DNA from: Cafeteria roenbergensis
Taxonomy: Eukaryota; Sar; Bigyra; Bicosoecida; Cafeteriaceae
Length of the DNA: 64,000 nt
NCBI GenBank assembly: GCA_008330645.1
Contig: VLTN01000021.1
Span: 186,001-250,000, forward strand
Direction: 5' to 3'
A program made the translations under genes and the position numbers. This document shows positions 39,713-50,155 of this stretch, piece after piece. Numbering within the stretch: the first letter of the stretch is position 1; each line of letters opens with the position of its first letter. Under the pieces are notes generated by a model that did not search any database, was not told the DNA's origin, and was given only the letters and a program-made list of their open reading frames with translations.

Positions 39713-41131
39713 ATGGCTGCCGCCGCCGCTGCGTCCTCCCTCGGCCATGTCACCAGCGCGTCCATCGCCCGTGCTGCCGGCCTTGACTCCGACCCTGCCA
39801 CGCTGCAGCGCTTCATTCTGACGGAGCAGTGCAAGCACCCGGCAGCCAGCGGTGACTTCAGCCTGCTGATGAGCTCCATTGCGCTTGCCTGCAAGGCCAC
39901 CGCGGTCGCGGTCAAGAAGGCGGGCATCGCTGGCCTGTATGGCATCGAGGGCGTCGTCAACGTCCAGGGCGAGGACCAGAAGAAGCTGGACGTGATCGCG
40001 AACGACAACTTTGTCAACGCGCTGCTCGTGAGCTGACAGCTCGCGCACGCGCGCGTTTCGTAGCGATGCGCTTGCTGGCATTGTCGCGTGGCGTGGCGCG
40101 CCCGGCGCGAGCTCGGGACGGGCGCCAGCCTGGACTCGTGAGCTGTCGCCAGTGCAACCGCCGCCGTCGCCCCCTCGCCGTCCTGCTCGCAGTCGTCCAC
40201 CAAGGTGGCCATGCTCATCAGCGAGGAGCTTCCCGAGCCCATCGTGGTCCCAGCGGACCGCGCCGGCAAGTACATTGTGGCGTTCGACCCGCTTGACGGC
40301 TCCTCCAACATCGAGTGCAACGTGTCCATCGGCTCCATCTTCGCCATCTACGAGCGCACCACGGACCTCAAGACCGCGTGCGACGTCGAGAAGGACGGCC
40401 TCCAGGCCGGCACCAAGCTGGTGGCCGCCGGGTACTGCATGTACGGCGCCGCCACCGTCATGGTGCTGTGCATGGGCGCCAGCGTCATCGCCTCCACGCT
40501 CGACCCCTCGCTCGGAGAGTTCATCATCACCAACAAGGACCTCCGCCTCCCCACCCCCGGCAAGCGCATCTACTCCATCAACGAGGGCAACCTCAAGTCC
40601 ATGCCCGCGGGCGTCCAGGCCTTCGTGGCCGAGTGCAAGGACGGCGCCAAGCCCTACAGCCTGCGCTACGTCGGATCCATGGTTGCCGACGTCCACCGCA
40701 CCCTCTGCTACGGCGGGATCTTCCTGTACCCCGCCACCGCCAGCTCCAAGTCGGGCAAGCTCCGCCTCCTCTACGAAGCCAACCCCATGGCGTTCCTCAT
40801 GGAGCACGCTGGAGGATCCGCAAGCTCCGGTGAGCGGGCCAGCACCGCAGCGCACGGCGACCGCGCGCACACACTGCCACACCCCGGCGATGCGCGCCCC
40901 TGCCGCATGCGCGCACCCCCGGTGTGTCATTTCCGCTCGCAAGTCGCTCACAGGCAAGCCCCGTTCCCGTCGCTCTCGCCCCCCCCCCCCCTCCCTCTCC
41001 CCTATGCAGGCTCGTGCCGCATCCTCGAGGTCGAGCCCAAGGGCATCCACTGCCGCTGCCCCGTCATCATGGGGTCCCCCCGCGACGTGGACAACGTTCT
41101 CGCCAAGATGGCGGCCGCGGGCGAGTGCTGA
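39713..41131 (+). CDS. FBP1: Fructose-1,6-bisphosphatase
   Basis: Exons 39713-40027, 40193-40829 and 41010-41131 give 357 residues. The substrate/metal loop FDPLDGSSNIECNVSIGSIF is intact, as are SEELPEP (metal Glu), YVGSMVADVHRTL and KLRLLYEANPMAFLMEHAGG. The enzyme hydrolyses fructose-1,6-bisphosphate to fructose-6-phosphate, the committed step of gluconeogenesis or, in plastids, of the Calvin cycle. The N-terminal extension is short and Ala/Ser-rich; I see no clear plastid signal, so the cytosolic gluconeogenic form is more likely. The cysteine-rich redox loop of chloroplast FBPase is not evident. The last intron is 180 nt and open in frame. Confidence 0.96.
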
Positions 41132-41280
41132 GGCGCCCGCTGCGGCCCTGCGGCGCATGCTTCCCAGGCCCTGCCCCCTCGCTGCCGGGCGCGCACCAGA
41201 GACTCCGTTTTGCTGCTCCTGCCCGGCCGCGCCTCACGCACACGCTCACCGCTGAACCACGCCGCAGTCGCGCTGCCGCC

Positions 41281-41352
41281 GAGCCTCACACTGGGGCCGA
41301 GCCTCACACTGGGGCCGAGCCTCACACTGGGGCCGAGCCTCACGCTTGGGCC
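41281..41352. repeat. Four tandem 18-bp units at the end of the minus-strand gene
   Basis: Three identical units and one variant of GAGCCTCACACTGGGGCC lie head to tail. Read on the minus strand, each unit contains an in-frame TGA, and the variant unit supplies the actual stop of the neighbouring gene. The block lies in the short convergent spacer after FBPase. Confidence 0.9.
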
Positions 41353-42860
41353 GAGCCGCCGGCCCGCACCTCCGCTGCCGGCCCCACGCGCACGCAAAAG
41401 TCCTTGGGCTCGATGGCAGACACCACGAAGCCGCAGTACGCGCCGGCGGCCGCCTCTGCGAACCTGACCACCCGTGCCCTCGGGGCCTCGGACGGGTCGC
41501 CCGCGCCGCACGAGCGCGCAATGAGCTCTGCCGGAGACGGGCAAGCGTCGGGCGCCGCCCCGCGCCTGCGCAGCATGTGAACCTGCCCAGCGGTCGCCAG
41601 TGCGTGCGCGCAGTCGCTGCGCTTCACGTGCTCCAGGAGCCAGTCTGGCACGCCGCCTGCACCCACGAGGCTCTCCAGGGACGCGGCGGCCGTTGCGGCC
41701 GCCTCAGCATCAGCGGCTTGCGATGGCACATCGGGTTCACCGCCGCCGACGCCGCCGCCGCCCCCGGCGGACGCCGCGCTCGCCCCTGACACGGCACCCG
41801 CTCCGGCCATTGCGGAGGCAAGCGCGGCGGCGACGGTGGCCCCGGCGTCTCTCCTGCCAAGGCCGAACACCTCCTTCGCAACTGCAACCTCCTCCGCCTC
41901 GCCGCCGGCGCCGCCGGAGCCGGCGGCGCTGCTGCCCTCCTCGGAGGAGCCAGCAGAGGGCAGCGGCAGCACCTCCACTGCCGTGGCCTCGGACGGCTCC
42001 GACGAGTGCTCGATCGCCACGTCCGATCCCTCCACGGCGCCGAGCGCAGCCATCACCGCAGCAGGAAGCACCACAACGTCGTCTTCGCCGACGTCCAGCG
42101 ACGTGGCGGGGGCAGAGCCCAGCGCTGCCACGTCTGCCTCCGCGGCCTCGTCCCTGCCCCCGGCGGCCAGGCACAGCGACGCGCCGGTGCGCAGAGACCG
42201 GACGGTAACGGGGTCGCCGGGAAAGAGGCCACAGCGGAGCAGCGACGCGGCGCTCACTCGGGCCGAGCCGCCCACCACAGCCACTGGCGTGCCCGCAACG
42301 AAGACGTTGCCGCGCCAGCCTGCGGGGAAGGACTCCCGGGTGAGCCGGCCCTCGATGGCGGCCGAACCGGCAGAGCTGGAGACAAGGCGCCCAGTCGCAG
42401 CGTCGACGAGGAGCAGCTCGGGGATTCGCACGGCCATCGACAGGCCGAGCCGGCGCCGCAGCGCCACCTCGCCCGACACGAGCTCCGCCTTGCTGCAGTC
42501 GGGAACAAACGCGCCCGGCACGCCTTCCATGACAGCACTCGCTTCCGGAGCCACGTCCTGGGGGAGAACCACCACCGCAAAACGATGCGCGGCTGGCGCG
42601 GGGGGTGCCTCCTCCTTCGACTCGGCGGCTGCGGCCCCGTCCGCCACTGCGGCGGTAGCGGGCGCCTCTGCCCCGTTTACCTCTGCAAGAACGCAGGCCA
42701 GCGCCTCGGCCACCTCCTGCGATGCCTCCTGAGACATGTGGGCGGAGAATATTCCCACGAGCTGTGCCCCCTGCAAAGCGTCCGCCACGCTGACAGCCTC
42801 CCCGTCCATTTTGCCACGCAAAGACGCTCCTAGCAGCGAGACGACATCAACCCCGCTCAT
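41340..42860 (-). CDS. Thioredoxin-fold-like (tryparedoxin/nucleoredoxin-like) protein lacking CxxC
   Basis: A single exon of 506 residues from ATG 42860. The first 45 residues resemble the nucleoredoxin/tryparedoxin start: LLGASLRGKMDGEAVSVADA, then LVGIFSAHMSQEAS, where active relatives have FSAxWCxPC. A later block (ELLLVDAATGRLVSS) matches the strand after the cis-Pro. Both redox cysteines are absent, so an oxidoreductase role is unlikely. The rest is Ala/Gly/Glu-rich with a possible small helical domain near 430-460 (WLLEHVKRSDCAHALATAG). An earlier in-frame start at 43088 would add a hydrophobic segment but would overlap the divergent methyltransferase gene, so I prefer 42860. The function is unknown. 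Confidence 0.62.
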   Translation of the reverse strand: MSGVDVVSLLGASLRGKMDGEAVSVADALQGAQLVGIFSAHMSQEASQEVAEALACVLAEVNGAEAPATAAVADGAAAAESKEEAPPAPAAHRFAVVVLPQDVAPEASAVMEGVPGAFVPDCSKAELVSGEVALRRRLGLSMAVRIPELLLVDAATGRLVSSSAGSAAIEGRLTRESFPAGWRGNVFVAGTPVAVVGGSARVSAASLLRCGLFPGDPVTVRSLRTGASLCLAAGGRDEAAEADVAALGSAPATSLDVGEDDVVVLPAAVMAALGAVEGSDVAIEHSSEPSEATAVEVLPLPSAGSSEEGSSAAGSGGAGGEAEEVAVAKEVFGLGRRDAGATVAAALASAMAGAGAVSGASAASAGGGGGVGGGEPDVPSQAADAEAAATAAASLESLVGAGGVPDWLLEHVKRSDCAHALATAGQVHMLRRRGAAPDACPSPAELIARSCGAGDPSEAPRARVVRFAEAAAGAYCGFVVSAIEPKDFCVRVGPAAEVRAGGSAQA

Positions 42861-43008
42861 TGGAGCTGACCAAGCGGGTGCCCGGTGTGCCTGTCTCGCT
42901 TCGGCGCCGCTCTTGCGGGAATGGGCGCTGCCCAGCTCTGCATTCCACTCGGCGCCCTGCCCGCACAAGGCACAGGCAAGCGCGATCGAGACCAACAGGA
43001 AGGGGGGT
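42861..43008. promoter_or_regulatory. Short divergent promoter
   Basis: Only 148 bases separate the start codons of the thioredoxin-like and methyltransferase genes, so both promoters must overlap here. No motif is assigned. Confidence 0.5.
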
Positions 43009-43894
43009 ATGGCAGACGCTGGCGCCGCGCTCGAGAGTGCGCCGGGGCGAAGGCGGCGGCCAGGCACCGGCACGACTGACGTGGCCAAATGGGACGCGTA
43101 TCACTCCGGGCCCGAGCCGCCGCCGTGGGAGAGCGGCAGCTTCTGCTCACACCTGGCGGCCGCTCTTCCCCGGGCAAAGGTGGCCCCTGGCGCGACTGCC
43201 CTGGAGATTGGGTGCGGCGGGGGGCAGAACACCGTCTACCTGGCCACGCAGGGCCTGCACACAGCCGGGGTCGATGTCTCTCGCAAGGCGCTGGCACGGG
43301 CTGCAACAAATGCGCTGCCGCCAGGGGTGGTGGCAGTCGATGACTTGGCTGACCTGGGAGCGGTGCCGGGCGCCACGGGCAGCGTGTGCTTCCACCATGC
43401 CGACGTCCTCAAGGCAGACGATCTGAACCGCCTGCTCGGCGCTAAGGCGCTGGCAGGTGGTGTGGAGCTGCTCTTCGACACGCAAACCTTCCATGTGCTG
43501 CGGGGGGTCGATGAGGCCGGGGCTGCAGCTGCGTATGCGCGCCTCGTCGCCCCGGGCGGCAAGCTGATCATGTGAGTCCGAGTCGACCGAATCGGCTCGC
43601 ATGCAGACTCGCTGGCCTGCAGCTATGACAAGCACCCCCCCCCCCGCCCCCCCGCCCCACACACACAAACCCGCCGCCATGTGTTCGGCTCCCGCGCGCA
43701 GGCTATGCGGGGCAGTCGGGGACCCCGAGCGAACAGAGCCGGGCCCCCCAGCTCTCACCAAGGAGGAGGCAACCGGCGCCATCTGCGCAGCAGGCTTTCG
43801 GCTGGACGCTTGCTCAAAGGTCAGGTTTGACTCGACGCCCACATACGGCGCCGTGCCCCCGCTCGCCTGGCTGGTGGAGGCCACCCGGGAGTGA
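43009..43894 (+). CDS. SAM-dependent methyltransferase (TPMT/TehB-like)
   Basis: Exons 43009-43571 and 43702-43894 give 251 residues; the junction reads GGKLIMLCGAVGDP. An N-terminal WDAYHSGPEPPPWESG segment is followed by SAM motif I, ALEIGCGGGQNTVYLA, near 63-78. GVDVSRKAL then carries the acidic residue for the SAM ribose. The late block GPPALTKEEATGAICAAGF and PPLAWL is typical of the thiopurine-methyltransferase-like/small-molecule group. The substrate cannot be deduced. Splice phases fit exactly, and the exon 2 product ends just after the aromatic block expected at the C-terminus. Confidence 0.84.
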
Positions 43895-43989
43895 GCCGCG
43901 ATGGGCCAGAGCTGGCCCAGCCTGAAGAGGGAAGCAGTCGCTTGCCTGTGCGGCTGCGGTCTCAAGGAGCTTTGTTGGCCGCTCGCACC

Positions 43990-44082
43990 GGGAAGCACAA
44001 GCACACACACAGGCGCGCGCTTGCAAACAGGCACGCACACAGACAGCGAGCGAAAGCGAGGGAGGGAGACACAGAAGCACAG
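43990..44082. repeat. CA- and GA-rich simple sequence
   Basis: Imperfect CA dinucleotides give way to purine-rich GAGGGAG-type sequence in the convergent spacer between two genes. It probably lies in overlapping 3' UTRs. Confidence 0.7.
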
Positions 44083-44121
44083 CAAACCATAGACGCCACC
44101 TGCCATCCCAGACCCTCTTGC

Positions 44122-44508
44122 TCAGCTGCGCTCATCCCCTTCCGAAGGAGTCGGCTTCTCGTTCGCCACGTTCCACATCGTGGACACCATGACAGTGCCC
44201 CCAAGGACGACCCCGATCGCGAGAACCAGCCGCTGCCAGATTCTCTCAACTCGCTCCATGCCGGGGCGGACAGCCAGCTCGGAGTTGGCCGTGGAAACAG
44301 ATGCGCCGGCCTCTTGCGTCGCCTTGCGAATCAGAGCCACCTGCTGCTCCACCTTTGCAAAGTCAATTTGCGCGCGCCGCCCGTCGCCCTCCGTGTACGC
44401 ACGAGCACCGCTCAGGCGCCATGCCCTTGGGCCGGCCGCCGCCAGGCCGCCCGAAGCCCGGCGAGTCGCGACTGCGGACGCGCATCGCGCTGCCCGAGCC
44501 GCTTGCAT
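44122..44508 (-). CDS. Small mitochondrial single-pass membrane protein, unknown
   Basis: A single exon of 128 residues. The N-terminus MQAARAARCASAVATRRAS is rich in Arg/Ala/Ser with no acidic residue, and a typical cleavage context RAYTEGDG follows at about 42-48. A heptad-like helix (FAKVEQQVALIRKATQEAG) precedes one membrane segment, LVLAIGVVLGGTVMVSTMW, near 92-110. A short acidic tail follows. This is the layout of small inner-membrane or respiratory-chain accessory proteins. The family is not recognised. It faces away from the Mak5 gene 256 bases upstream. Confidence 0.66.
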   Translation of the reverse strand: MQAARAARCASAVATRRASGGLAAAGPRAWRLSGARAYTEGDGRRAQIDFAKVEQQVALIRKATQEAGASVSTANSELAVRPGMERVERIWQRLVLAIGVVLGGTVMVSTMWNVANEKPTPSEGDERS

Positions 44509-44764
44509 TGCGAGTGAGCGCCTGCGCGTGCCACGCCGCGTGGGACTTCGAGTGGGCCGAGAGCTGCTGCGTGGCTGGGCTGGCTCTCTCCGCCAGCACG
44601 CGTGTGCTCCCGCACGGCTGCGTCGGGGGAGGGGCCAGGGCGTGGCAGAGCCGCAGCTCGCCCTCGCAATATTTGCATCGTGCGCCACATGGCGAGGGCG
44701 CTGCGCGAACGCGCCATCGCCCGAGTTGGGCGGCACAGGGCCGGCTGGGCACGCTCGGGAGACA

Positions 44765-46679
44765 ATGCCCAAAGCCAAGGCTGCAGGTGCGCCCCGCCCC
44801 TCTGGAAGGCGCAGCCGCAAGGCCAAGGGCGGCGCCGATGACGACACGGAAGTGTTGCGCTCGATGGGCTGGTCCACCGTCGACGCGTCCCAGGAGCGCC
44901 TTGGGACTGCCGCAGCTCCAGGCCGCAAGAGCGCGCTTCCCTGGATGATGCGGGACTTGGCAAACGACGTCGACGGCGTCCTTGAGGACCCGGATGAGGG
45001 GGGCTTGTTTTCGCTCGAGGTGCTCGACTCGAGCGCCGTGGAGATCATCAAGCACGAAAACGGCGCCATGGAGATCCGCCCAAGGGCAGCTGCGGGCACG
45101 GGGGCGGCTTTCTCGAGCGGGGACGAGCCTGCTAGCGCCCCTGCAGGGAAGAAGCGCCCGCGCGCGCAGGCGTCGAGGGCAGAGGAGCCAGGGGCGGACG
45201 CGGACGCTGACGCAGGCGATGCAGCCGCCGATTCCGACGACGAGGCGCCCGCCTCGGCGGCTCTGGACGAGTCGCCCGAGGCGGTGAGCCACCGCCGCAC
45301 CGAGAAGCGCCGCCGTCAGCGGCAGCGCAAGCGCGAGAAGGAGGCAGCCGCCGCTGCCGCTGCCCGCAAGGCGGCCAAGGGGGACGGCGAGGACGACGAC
45401 GAAGACGACGACGGCGACGCGAGCGACGACGGCGAGCCTGCCGGCCCCAGCCCCTGGGAGCTGGCGTCGAAGCTGCCTGCGGCGTGGAAGGCAGACGGCC
45501 TGGAGCCGCACCCGCTGCTCGCTGCCGGCATCGTCTCCTTCGGCTTCTCGCAGCCCACGGCCGTGCAGGCAGGCGTGCTTGCAGAGGCGTGCACCCACCA
45601 CCGCGACGTGGTGGCGGCTGCCGAGACCGGGTCGGGGAAGACCCTGGCCTACGCCGCGCCACTGCTCCAGCGAGTGCTGGAGCGGCGCTCGCAGGCTGGG
45701 CTGGCCGTGGAGGTGATGCCCAAGGGCAAGCACGCTCGTCGGTTCGACGGCCTGGTTGGCCTGGTGCTGGCGCCCACGCGCGAGCTGGCCATGCAGGTTG
45801 CGGCGCACACGAAGCAGCTGGCGCGCCACACCTGCGTCGCCGTCGCTGCCATCGTCGGCGGCATGTCTCTGGAGAAGCAGCGCCGCCTGCTTGACCGTCG
45901 CCCGGACATCATCGTCGCCACGCCAGGGCGCCTCTGGGACTGGGTGAAGCAGGGACACGCTCACCTTGCGTCGCTCAACCGCCTGCAGGTGCTGGTGCTG
46001 GATGAGGCAGACAGGATGGCCGGCCAGGCCTCCAACGAGGACCTGGGCGGCCTCCTCGGGCTCATCGCCGGCTCGAAGAAGCGCCACCGGGAGACGACAG
46101 ACAGCGTCCTGGTGGAGATGGAGCGGCAAAAGGCCGCCGCGGCCGCCAAGAAGGCTGCGCAGCGGCTGGCCGCGGCGACTGCGTCGGGCGACGCTGCCGC
46201 CACCAGGGCGGCAGCTGCCGAGGCCGAAGCCCTGGACATGAAGCCGCTGCCCCTCAAGCCTGCCTGGCGGCATCGCCAGACGATGCTGTTCAGCGCCACG
46301 CTCGGCTTTGCCAAGGGCGGCGACGGCGCCTCCTCTCGCGGCAAGAAGCGGCCTCCGTCTCAGGCTGCGTACCTGAGCTCCCTCATCCGCGCCGCTGGCG
46401 GGGAGGCCGCCCTGAGCAAGAAGCAGCGGAAGCGCCTGGAGGCCAAAGCCCGCCAGATGGGCGACGTCGACGCCCTCCTCGCAGCCACGGGCGTGGGGAG
46501 CAAGCCGTTGGTGCTGCGAGTGGCGCGGGCGGACGAGCCTGCAGTGGCGCCGCTCGTGCGTGCCGCGCAGAGTGGGGACTTGGAGCTGTGCCCCGTCGGC
46601 GAGGACGGGTCGCTGGCCTGGGGCACAGCAGGCCACCCCATCGTGGAGGTGCTGGGCAACCAGGAAGAGGGGGAGGACA

Positions 46680-46711
<32 letters not shown>

Positions 46712-48097
46712 GCGAGCCAGGCCGTTGCGCGGCGGTGCGGTGTCGCCATGGTGCTCCTCCGTGGCCGCGCGGCCGTGGAGGCTGGCGGCGTGTCCGCCGC
46801 CGGCGAGGCCGCCGCCAAAGATGGCGATGCCGCGGCTGCGACTGAGAGCGGCGTCAGCGCCGCATCGGAGGCTGCCGCGCGGCAGGTCGCGGAGGCGGGA
46901 GCCAGCGTGACGCTGCCCCCCGGCCTGAGCCTGCGGCGCATGCTATGCCTGTCAAAGGACCGCGACGAGCGGCTCTACTGGGTGCTGTCGCTTGTCACGG
47001 GCCGGGCCATCGTGTTCGTAAACTCCATCCGGGCTGTGGCCGAGGTGACGAACATCCTGACGGCCCTCGGCCTCTCTGTGGAGCCGGTGCACGCCAAGAT
47101 GCAGCAGAGGCAGCGGCTGACCCACTTGGACAGGTTCCGCGCGGCGCCCTCGGGGATTCTGGTTGCAACGGACGTCGCGGCTCGCGGCCTGGACGTGCCG
47201 GAGGTTGCGGCCGTCATCCACTACCACGTGCCCCGCCAGGCGGACACCTTCGTGCACAGGTCTGGCCGGACCGCGCGCGCGGGAAAGTCCGGTCTGGCTG
47301 TTGCGCTCGTGACGCCGGCAGAGGCGCCAGCTCTGGACCGCATCCTGGCGGCCGTGCGGGACACGTCTGGCGCCCCGCTGCTGGCGGTGGACAGCCGGTA
47401 CGAGCGGCGGATCGCCGAGCGTGTGTCGCTTGCCCGCCGCATCTCCAAGTACCAAGCCGACGCCAACAAGACGGCTGTGCGCCAAGGCTGGGTGGACAGG
47501 CTGGCAGCCGACGCCGGGCTCGCCGCAGGCAACGCGGACGAGGAGGCGGTCAAGGGAGGGCTGGCCGGAGGGGCGGGCGAAGCGCGGCGCCTCAAGGCGC
47601 AGCTGACGGAGCTGCTGTCGAAACCGCTCATGCCCGAGGGCGTGTCGCGCAAGTACCTGACAGCCTTCGCCGGCATGCCCGGAGCTATGGACAAGGGCAC
47701 GGCCGCGCGCCTTGACGCCGGGAGCGGGTCGGCGGCGAGCGTTGCGGGCGTGGCAGCTGTGCCGTCCAGGCCGTCTATGGTCCTGGGCCGACAGGCAGCC
47801 AGGGCGACCAAGCGGGCCAGAGACGCTGCAGCTGCCGGGGAGGGCGGCGAGGAGTCCGAGGACGAGGAGGCATTCCTTTCGGACGACGACGCGCCACTGG
47901 AATGGAGCGACAGCGAAGGCTCAGACGATGAAGGTGACGCTGCTCCGGCTCGGTCCGCTGCGGCATCCCGTGCGGTCCGCAGCGAGCCGACGTCGAAGCG
48001 TCAGCGCGGGCCAGGGCGCTCCGCCGGGCGCAGACCGAGATCGGGAGGGCTCGTTGCCGTGCCAGTCGGCGACATCCGCCTCCCCGGCCAGGCATGA
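44765..48097 (+). CDS. MAK5: DEAD-box RNA helicase Mak5/DDX24
   Basis: A single exon of 1,110 residues. The order is: basic/acidic N-terminus, FGFSQPTAVQAGVL (Q motif), AAETGSGKT near 283, APTRELAMQV, IVATPGRLWDWV, VLDEADRM near 412, MLFSATL near 508, then a charged insert. The C-terminal RecA domain has IVFVNSIRAVAE, VHAKMQQRQRL, LVATDVAARGLDVPEV and HRSGRTARAG near 831. The HAKM..QRL block and the long inserts are typical of Mak5/DDX24, which acts in 60S ribosomal subunit assembly in the nucleolus. A poly-Asp run at 46679-46710 and other low-complexity inserts lengthen it beyond the yeast protein. The start was chosen at the first ATG followed by a basic nucleolar-type sequence. Confidence 0.92.
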
Positions 48098-48414
48098 GCG
48101 CGCTGCATTGTGTGAGCACGCGCCCAGCGGAGCAGGGAGCACTCAATCTGACCATATCGACGCCACGCACAATCGTCATGCTCGACACTCGGACGCGCAC
48201 GCGCATCGCAGCCCAGAGCAGGAGTCTGAGTGTGATGTTGGCCTTGCATCCGGCGGCGACTTGGCAGCTCGCGGACACGTGCTCTGGCGTGGATTGGCCG
48301 GCGCTCCAAGGCGCCACGGCTGGGCTTTGCCAAAACCGAGGTTAGGTCAGTGCCATTCCAGGCTGGCTGCTTCCGCCCGCAGCGCGGGTACTGGCCACAA
48401 CTCACTGAGAAAGC
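48098..48414. other. Spacer between Mak5 and ACBP
   Basis: Two plus-strand genes flank it. It holds the Mak5 3' UTR and the ACBP promoter. Nothing else is recognised. Confidence 0.4.
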
Positions 48415-49130
48415 ATGGCCGCCTCCGCTGCATCCATCACCGTGAGGCTGGCGCGGCTGGCCATGGCCTTGTGCTGGTTGGGCGCGGGCCCGGGAGGCGT
48501 GCGCGCTCCTGGCCGCCTCGGGGTGGCGGGGGATCCTCGCCGCGTGCTGCCCCGTGAGCTTGCCGCCCCTCTCCCACCCCCGCCTCGCCTCGCAGACCTT
48601 CGAGGAGGCCACGTCCTTCGTCAAGGGCGGCGCCAAGCCGTCCAAGGACGTCCCCAACGAGCGCAAGCTGCGCCTGTACGGCCTGTTCAAGCAGGTGAGA
48701 GGCGCCAGCGAACCGGCCATGCTGGGGCACGCGCCTTCGCGCTGCTTCCGACCTCGCTGGTACGCTGACGAGCCCGCGCACCGCAGGCCACCGAGGGCGA
48801 CAACACCGCCGCCAAGCCCGGCATGCTCTCCACGTACGAGGCGACGTACAAGTGGCAGGCCTGGGAGGACAACAAGGGTGAGAGCAATCCTGCCTCGGAA
48901 CGCCTCGTGTTCCTGCCGGGCAGGGGCGGGGATGGCCACGCCCCTGCCCGGCAGGCCTGGGAATGCGAGCTTGGGCCCGGAGGGCGTATCTGTCGCTCTG
49001 GCCACGCCTCCCCTGATTCATGCTGGCCCTTTCGCGCGGTCTGACTGCACGTGTCGCAGGCAAGTCCGCGGACGATGCCAAGAAGGCCTACGTCGACGAG
49101 CTCAAGGCCCAGATTGCTGAGTTCTACTGA
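48415..49130 (+). CDS. ACBP: Acyl-CoA-binding protein
   Basis: Four exons (48415-48441, 48596-48694, 48787-48877, 49060-49130) give 95 residues, close to the 86-90 of the family. The acyl-CoA site is clear: LYGLFKQATEGDN, then KPGMLSTYEATYKWQAWEDN and KGKSADDAKKAYVDEL. The four-helix protein binds medium to long acyl-CoA esters in the cytosol and supplies lipid synthesis and beta-oxidation. The first coding exon encodes only nine residues. Confidence 0.95.
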
Positions 49131-50155
49131 GTGCGTCTATGGGAGAGCACTGCCTTTGTGCTGTGTGCCTTCTGCCAACTGCCAGCCCTCCAAAGCCTCG
49201 CTCAGGGCGCACTGCGCAACCATGCATCACTCCGCGGCAGCTGACCGCCACAGCCACACCCTGGTGAAGCGTGCGTAACCCCGCTTTGAGCGACCGCTCG
49301 ATGTGCGGGCGCCGCCATCGAGCTCCGACCTCAGCCACCGCCCATGGGCACCAATGCCACCAATTGAGGGCACGGCAGGAAATGTGTGCCGCTCCCCTTG
49401 GCGACCCACGACTGGCCAAAACGCTCGCGAGCGCAAGCAGTGCTCCGGTCGCTTTGGAAACAGGCAGTGTTGCATGCGGAGCCAGGGCTGATGAGGACCT
49501 TATTGGGTGCTTGGGCGCGCGTGCACTCTCGTGAAGGCGTTCCACGTCCAATTGAAAAGAGGACCCGAGCCTGCACGCAGCCGGTCCCACTGCCTCGGAG
49601 ACATGCGGGTTTCAAGCCTCGAAGTGCCGAGCGGTGCGGCTTCCCTCCACAAATTTTAAAGTCAGATGTATGCGTGAGCGCGTCTCTCCGCCAAGATATC
49701 AGCCACAATCATGTGGTGAAACTGCCAATGCTGGCGGGCGGAGACGGACTCGGACAGCGAGTGAATTCACACAACGAGACGTTCTGCCACGTCTACCCAG
49801 AGCCCACTGCGCCCTTTGGGGCAGACGTACGCAAAGGCATACGTGTCGCTGCGTCCAAGTGCTGCAACGCGCGGAAGCCGCGAGTGATAGCAACCGCCCA
49901 CAACGCCGCGCGAGGATCAGAACCGCCCGCAAGAGAAAGCCGCGCCTGTCCGGACAAGCGTGCAGACCGGCAGCGCCTCAAGGCTCCTTGTATCCCCCGC
50001 TCCACAGTTGCGACTGACCCCGTTCTGTGAGCTATGCGCGGGGAGGCGCGAGCCGCAAATCGCACGCGAGCTTTGAAGCAGCGCAGCTTGCTCTGCTCGG
50101 CAGTTCGACGAGCAGCAGCGAAGCAGCGGCACCCTGGAGGCGTGGGGAGGCCGCG
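49131..50155. other. Largest unexplained non-coding stretch, lower GC
   Basis: About 1 kb between ACBP and NOT4, both on the plus strand. Base composition is visibly less GC-rich than the rest, with AT runs near 49650-49670 and 49740-49775. No open frame has a domain. I tried to read tRNA arms and snoRNA boxes and found none convincing. It could be a long 3' UTR plus promoter, or host an unrecognised non-coding RNA. Confidence 0.4.

Noticed and set aside
42861-43088. Longer start for the thioredoxin-like gene with a hydrophobic segment
   Set aside because: It would overlap the first codons of the divergent methyltransferase, whose start is well supported; the hydrophobic run is probably a shadow.
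44509-45300. Upstream extension of the small mitochondrial protein frame
   Set aside because: It would run antisense into the Mak5 gene, and the presequence-like start at 44508 is a better N-terminus.
49480-49640. C/D-box snoRNA or tRNA in the low-GC spacer
   Set aside because: A TGATGA occurs, but no D box with a closing stem fits, and no cloverleaf could be folded by eye.
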